From Chamaelirium japonicum (Eukaryota; Streptophyta; Magnoliopsida; Liliales; Melanthiaceae), in the NCBI GenBank assembly GCA_947650365.1, contig OX393557.1:3480237-3544236 (forward strand): a stretch of DNA of 64,000 nt, given 5' to 3'. Shown here one piece after another: positions 58,230 through 64,000 of this stretch. Made by a program: the position numbers and the translations under genes. Positions within the stretch are counted from its first letter, which is position 1. Each line of letters begins with the position of its first letter. A model generated the notes under the pieces. It did not search any database. It had not been told where the DNA came from and saw nothing but the letters and a program-made list of their open reading frames with translations.

Positions 58230-58846
58230 TTTTTTGTCATTTTTTTCCTTCTTCTTCCCCTCTCTCCGTAATCTCTTTTATCACATTCTGTTTCTGCGGG
58301 ATTTCCAAATCTTCCTTGAGGGAGACATGATCTCTAAGAGGGCGTTCGCATGGTTGGCCGCTACAACAGTAACCTGTTCGAAGAGGGCATCAATCCCTAC
58401 ATATGAGTTCAAACACTAATTAACCACTATGTTCGCTTCCAGATTTTACTTTTGCATTGCTTTTTTTAATTTGAGGAAATTCGAATTTCTTACAGAATTT
58501 TTATTAAATCTGGAGAATAGATGTAGCGATACTACCGTAGCTAATTTTTTTGCAGAAGATTTACTTTCAAGTGCTAATTTTTTAAATGTTGCAGAAGATT
58601 TTTTTGCGCCCCGTCAAAATTTGCACTCGAAGTAGCGATACTACTGTAGAGTGTTTGATTACGTCATTAGTTAAGAGAAGTTATCACCGGTGAACAATTG
58701 CAGCATGGTTGAGGTTTGATAGCATTTCTTTGTGATATAGAAGTTTTTTGTGGTTTTTATTGGATTCTCATGTGGTAGAGTCATTATAGAAGTGAACAAA
58801 TATGTAATGTTGTGCCAAATACCAGTTGTAAGGAAATGAAGAACTT

Positions 58847-58850
<4 letters not shown>
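58230..58850. other. No recognisable gene
   Basis: AT-rich. The motif TAGCGATACTAC(C/T)GTAG occurs at about 58522 and 58634. Nothing else supported. Confidence 0.5.
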
Positions 58851-58917
<67 letters not shown>

Positions 58918-58940
58918 CCCCCCCCCCCCCCCCCCCCCCC
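58851..58940. repeat. (CT)n followed by a 26 bp poly-C run
   Basis: 32 CT units to 58914, then C residues to 58940. On the minus strand this is a G-run followed by GA repeat. Confidence 0.93.
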
Positions 58941-59967
58941 GAGGTCTGACTGATTTTCTTACTTAGGATTGTTTTATCTCTTTTTTCTAACAATCACTAT
59001 TATAATTTTGTTTTGTTTCTATTTTATTTTGCGAGTTATCGTAAGATGAAGAATGTTGTCATTGCTAGAAATTGAATCGAATGCAGAGAAGTTGAGTTGA
59101 AATATATATCCAAAACCTTTGATTTCCTTGCACAGTTGAATTGCTCGTATCTGTATTAATATATTGAGATGTTATAAATTTAAAATTGAAAAAGATTGAG
59201 GTGAGAGATATGGAGGGGGGGACTTTACATGTAGACTAGATAAGGGAAAAAAAGGAAATAAAATAAATATTGTTGATTTGTACTAACATACTAAGCCGGA
59301 GAGAGAGGAAAAAAAATAAATACCATAATGTTGGAGATTTGATCATAATATGATTTTTCTCTATTTATTTGTGATTTGAAGGTTGACTACACACTGTGTG
59401 AACACTATGTAATTCATAATCTATGCTCGATGCTTTTGCAAATGTAATGTTCGTGCCTATCGGCACTATAACAGCCATCAATTACCTAGAGAGGGGGATC
59501 AGTTCTCAAACGAGCATATCTCCTCTTTCACACCCTCCGATCACATCAGAGAGAGAGAAAGACCGACATCAATTCCCTAACTATCCTGTCTCCCGGTATA
59601 AAACATAGTTGCTCTCGGATTGACATTTAGGATTAAGTCACTGGAATGCTATTTCTTTTCAAATTCTGTATGATGTATTTGAGATGGTTTTTTTTTTTTA
59701 TTGTATCGATGTGTTATAATGTGATATCCAAGGTATTGCTTTATTGACCATATACTCTATTATTCTGAGGAAATGATCTTATACACTAATCCTAGGTCTC
59801 CCCTCAAAAAATATTGTTATCACCTTTAAAATATTGTTCTCTCCCTCAAATTATTGTCGCCACTCTCAAAATATTTTTTTGCCACCTTTGAAAAAGTGCC
59901 ACCTTCCTCAAAATTTTGTTCTCTCCCTCAAAATCTTTTGCATGCCGACAGGCACGGGCATTACTAG
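58941..59967. other. About 1 kb without a recognisable gene
   Basis: AT-rich. A short region at 59806-59940 repeats CTCAAAATATT/CTCTCCCTCAAA phrases. No coding or RNA gene seen. Confidence 0.5.
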
Positions 59968-59980
59968 TATATATATATAT

Positions 59981-61101
<1,121 letters not shown>

Positions 61102-61296
61102 ATTATCAAATGTCCCCAAATGGGCAAAAATCAAGAGTCCAAAAAAAGTCATTCAGATTAGGAGACTAATAGCTGCGAGAAATATTTAGTACATGGGAGT
61201 TGTATTTGTGATAGGGTACCATCCTAATGAAAATTTCAGCTCTCAAAATGGCAATTTATGGCATTTATTGATTTACCCATCTTCTCTAATGTGCAG

Positions 61297-61399
61297 GTAC
61301 CCTCATGAAGAAGTAGGAGAGATATGTATGGCATTCGTAGTGCGCAAACCTGGGAGCACCCTCAATGAAGAACAAGTCATGGATTTCGTATCCAAACAG
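61297..61399 (+). pseudogene. 4CL-like exon (downstream exon of the pair), misplaced
   Basis: A 103 bp exon with acceptor TGCAG and donor CAG/GTACTA. It encodes YPHEEVGEICMAFVVRKP then GSTLNEEQVMDFVSKQ, matching the C-terminal lid region of plant 4-coumarate:CoA ligase-like adenylating enzymes (YPDEEAGQ, AFVVR, DFVAKQ). Such enzymes activate hydroxycinnamates or OPDA-type acids to CoA esters. The exon that should precede it in the gene lies downstream at 61510-61585. No other exon of the gene is in the window. The splice sites look intact, but the arrangement cannot give a normal protein. Confidence 0.75.
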
Positions 61400-61509
61400 G
61401 TACTATCCCTTTGTTCCTCATTCCAACTTATTTGGGAGTTCTACTATTGCAGTAACAATTATTTTTGCTTTGTATTTATACATATAGCATTATAGTTTGT
61501 TCTATTTCA

Positions 61510-61585
61510 TGGTTCAAGCCCCCCCAACTGAATTGGAGCATATACTTAAATCCCATCCAGAAATTGCCGATGTTGCTATTATTCC
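61510..61585 (+). pseudogene. 4CL-like exon (upstream exon of the pair), misplaced
   Basis: Encodes APPTELEHILKSHPEI then ADVAIIP, matching APAELEHLLQSHPEIADAAVIP of 4CL-like enzymes. The donor GTATGT is at 61586 and the exon ends in phase 2, exactly the phase in which the exon at 61297 begins, so the two once were neighbours in the order 61510 then 61297. The acceptor side is blurred: the bases before the exon (TTTCATGGTTCAAG) fit the family poorly. Confidence 0.72.
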
Positions 61586-61754
61586 GTATGTATCCATTAA
61601 ATTTTGTTATAAAGAAAGATACTATAAGTTATAGCTATGCTGATGCAACGATCCGGCAGTCTCGCCTTCAGCCCGCGGGGGATCAAGGGTCAACCCCCTT
61701 TCATTTTTTTTTCCACTATACTCCATTATCATGAAATAAGCTGAGTAAAAAAGG

Positions 61755-62015
61755 GTAAATTACACTTTGCGCCCCTGAAGTTTTGCTAAAAATCACTTAC
61801 CCCCATGTAGTTTATTTTGTTCCAAATTGCTCCCTAAAGTTTGAAATGTTAGCACAATACCCCCCTTTGGTCAACTACTTGATTTCCTCATTTGGTCAAC
61901 TACTTGATTTCCCACAGTTTTGAAATTACACTTTGCCCCCCTGAAGTTTTTCTCAAAAAACTTAACCCCCATGTAGTATTGCCCAAATTGCACTTAAACC
62001 CGTGAAATTTTGACA
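61755..62015. repeat. Repeat family L, with internal duplication
   Basis: The blocks TACACTTTGC(G/C)CCCCTGAAG and CCCCCATGTAGT occur twice here. The block TTTGTTCCAAATTGCTCCC with GTTAGCACAATAC is shared with 51945-52025. GGTCAACTACTTGATTTCC is repeated in tandem near 61880-61910. It is an unclassified, probably mobile, repeat. Confidence 0.55.
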
Positions 62016-62200
62016 CCCTCGCGGATGTGGGCCATGCGAAAAGTGTTTAGCGGCTGGAGCCGGAGATCTCTCCCTCCCACTCCTTTTTCTTTCTCTCTCT
62101 CTCTCTAACTTGATTTTTTTTTCTCTTGATTCCAGGTACATGTTGTCATCGGGAAATCAGAGTCATTCTCGGACTGCAAGAGGGTCTGTAAATAGCCTGG

Positions 62201-64000
62201 TGTAGACATACAAATTGTGTCTAACCCGGACCCGACTCGCATGCACCTATCCGGAGGCAAACCTGACACGCACTCGGACTCGGACCCGACTCGCATGCAC
62301 CGACTCGGAGGTAAACCCGACACGCACTCGGACCCGAACCCGACTCGGAGGCAAACCCGACCCGCAAACCGATCGGACCCAACCCGCACCAAACAAGAGG
62401 CTAGATAGGCCCACCCCCAAGTAGGGCCCACCCGGCCCCCCTATAGAAATCCGAACCCCTTAAGGGGGGTGGTCGGCCATGCAAGAAAAGAAAAGAAAAG
62501 AAGGAAAAGGAAGAAAGAAAGAAAAGAAAGAAAAGAAAAGAAAATGAAAGAAAAAAAGAAAAAAAGGAAACAAATACCGCTATGCGCGGGGGGAGGTTGC
62601 GTATGACGTCTACGTAAGTATGGATATGCGCCGATCCCTTTATCCGACGGACAAGAAACAAAGCCGGGTCGCCATCGACTTTATGTGCAATATTCAAAAT
62701 AAATTCAAAAAGGATTGAGCCATAACTACTCTACCAGAAAAGGATAGCAAATAAAGGGGCTTATTCCCCTTATTAATGGATAAATAAATCCTGGGTAGTT
62801 ATGGGAGAAATATTAAAGGGATTCAAATAAATCTTTCCATATCTCTCCCCTCCCCTCCTTCACCTATAAATAGAGGGGGAGGGGGAAGGCTCAAAAGGTC
62901 GGAAGCTGAAGACAAAGCAAAGAAGCTCTGCAGAGGAGGAGACGTGCCCTTCATCGACCCAAGGCTTCACGAGGCACGGGCAAGCCTATCCCTTCGGGAC
63001 CGGCTTAGTCCATTGAAAGCCCTCATCAAAGTGAAGACCTTTGCACAAGAAGACCAAGCCATTGACTCCGTGCACGAAGAAGAAAGCTCAGAGAAGAAGA
63101 ACCCTTCAACTCTTAAGACGCCAGAAGCAAAGGCCGGAGAAGAAGATCGAAGCGGCATCACCCCGTCGTCTCCAACAACCCTTCGACTCAAAAGATGCCA
63201 GAAGCAAAGGCCGGAGAAGAAGATCGGAGCGGCACTACCCCGTCATCTCCAATAAGCCTTCGACTCCGATCAAGCCCAAAAGCCCGGAGAAGAAGCCGGC
63301 ACCATAACCGTCGCCAGGTCAGAAACTGAAGACGAAGCGAGGAAGCTCTGCAGAAGAGGAGGCGCACTCTTCATCGACCCAAGGCTTCATGAGGCACGGG
63401 CAAGCCTACCCCTTTGGGACCGGCTTAGTCCATTGAAAGCCCTCATCAACGTGAAGACCCTTGCATAAGAAGATCAAGCCTTCGACTCCGTGCACGAAGA
63501 AGAAAGCTCGGAGAAGAAGAACCCTTCGACTCCAAAGACGCCAAAAGCAAAGGCTGGAGAAGAAGATTGGAGCGGCACTACCCCGTCGTCTCCAACAAGC
63601 CTTCGACTCCGATCAAGCCCAAAAGCCCAGAGAAGAATACCGAAGCGTCATCACCCGTCGCCTTCGACAAACATCCACTTCATCCACGAAGAAGAAAGCT
63701 TGAAGAGGAACACCCGAAGCATCGCTACACCCGTCGTCTTCAAAGCAAAGCCGATGCTACAACCGTCGCACGGAGATCGGTGCTACCCCCGCCGTCTTCA
63801 AAGAAACCCTTCGACTCCAATCACGCCAAAGAAGCCCGAAGAAGAAGAAAAGTCGAGCTGACACCTAAACCATCGAGGAAGCCAGAAGCATTGAGGAAGT
63901 AGACACCGCCGTTCGAGAAGAAGATTGAGTCAACGTCGAAGCAAAAGCCTACACAAGAAGCCAAAGCAAAAGCCCTGGTAAAGCCCATACCAAAGCAACG
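62201..64000 (+). mobile_element. Probable LTR of a further retrotransposon, running off the window
   Basis: Starts TGTAGACATAC, a beginning common in plant Ty3/Gypsy LTRs. It is followed by CGGACCCGACTCG repeats (62225-62395), an A/G-rich GAAAAGAAAAG stretch (62483-62575), a TATA box TATAAATA at 62865-62872 in a pyrimidine-rich setting, and long purine-rich tandem repeats. There is no second LTR or primer site in the window, so element type and length are open. It could instead be another kind of repeat with its own promoter. Open frames in the repeats are low-complexity Lys/Glu/Pro-rich and not convincing genes. Confidence 0.45.
62897..63736 (+). repeat. 420 bp tandem repeat, two copies, with shorter repeats inside
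   Basis: The block GAAGCTGAAGAC-like at 62898 recurs at 63318, followed in step by CATCGACCCAAGGCTTCA and TGGGACCGGCTTAGTCCATT. Within each copy, units around GCAAAGGC(C/T)GGAGAAGAAGA recur about every 72 bp. Purine-rich degenerate relatives continue to about 63.9 kb. Confidence 0.75.

Overview
This is a transposon-dominated stretch of a flowering-plant nuclear genome. The plant signs are Copia LTR retrotransposons with the methionine-tRNA primer site TGGTATCAGAGC, a plant L1-type LINE, an intronless SAUR auxin-response gene and exons of a 4-coumarate:CoA ligase-like gene. A monocot is my preferred guess: the SAUR gene is very GC-rich, and the LINE ORF1 has its zinc knuckles upstream of its RNA-binding-like domain. 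This is not proven.

Layout. 1-1.8 kb: a chain of three unrelated-looking fold-back elements separated by long (TA)n tracts. 2.2-15.9 kb: a small old Copia LTR split by a 13.2 kb Copia element (minus strand, target duplication GTCCC), which was itself entered by a 3.4 kb probable solo LTR (target duplication TCAGC). 15.9-26.7 kb: a (TA)n-bounded element split by a second Copia element (9.9 kb, minus strand, target duplication ACAAC). 26.8-29.8 kb: nothing recognisable. 29.9-32.6 kb: fold-back elements, (TA)n tracts and a truncated Copia LTR. 32.7-48.5 kb: an inactive L1-type LINE interrupted by a third Copia element (10.0 kb, plus strand, target duplication AGAAC), a close relative of the second but inverted. 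48.5-53.4 kb: the only convincing host gene, a SAUR, with a degraded partial tandem copy of its 3' end 1.8 kb downstream. 53.9-56.1 kb and 59.97-61.1 kb: two more chains of fold-back elements in (TA)n. 61.3-61.6 kb: two 4CL-like exons in the wrong order. 62.2 kb to the end: probably the LTR of another retrotransposon running off the window.

The most unusual feature is the set of about a dozen fold-back (MITE-like) elements that sit inside (TA)n microsatellites. Many start with GG/GGG and end with CC/CCC at the TA boundary. Several carry a small subterminal hairpin, TGATCATC-type motifs in the arms, and a central motif resembling CCGTTAAAAT. Families differ in their ends but share cores, and the reverse also occurs, as if terminal and central modules had been exchanged. 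Rice Micron elements are the nearest known precedent for transposons living in (TA)n. The modular ends, covarying hairpins, inverted centre and mirrored (GA)n/(CT)n flanks look worth study.

All coordinates, motifs and similarities were read by eye. No alignment, database search or divergence calculation was run, so family names below superfamily level and ages are tentative.
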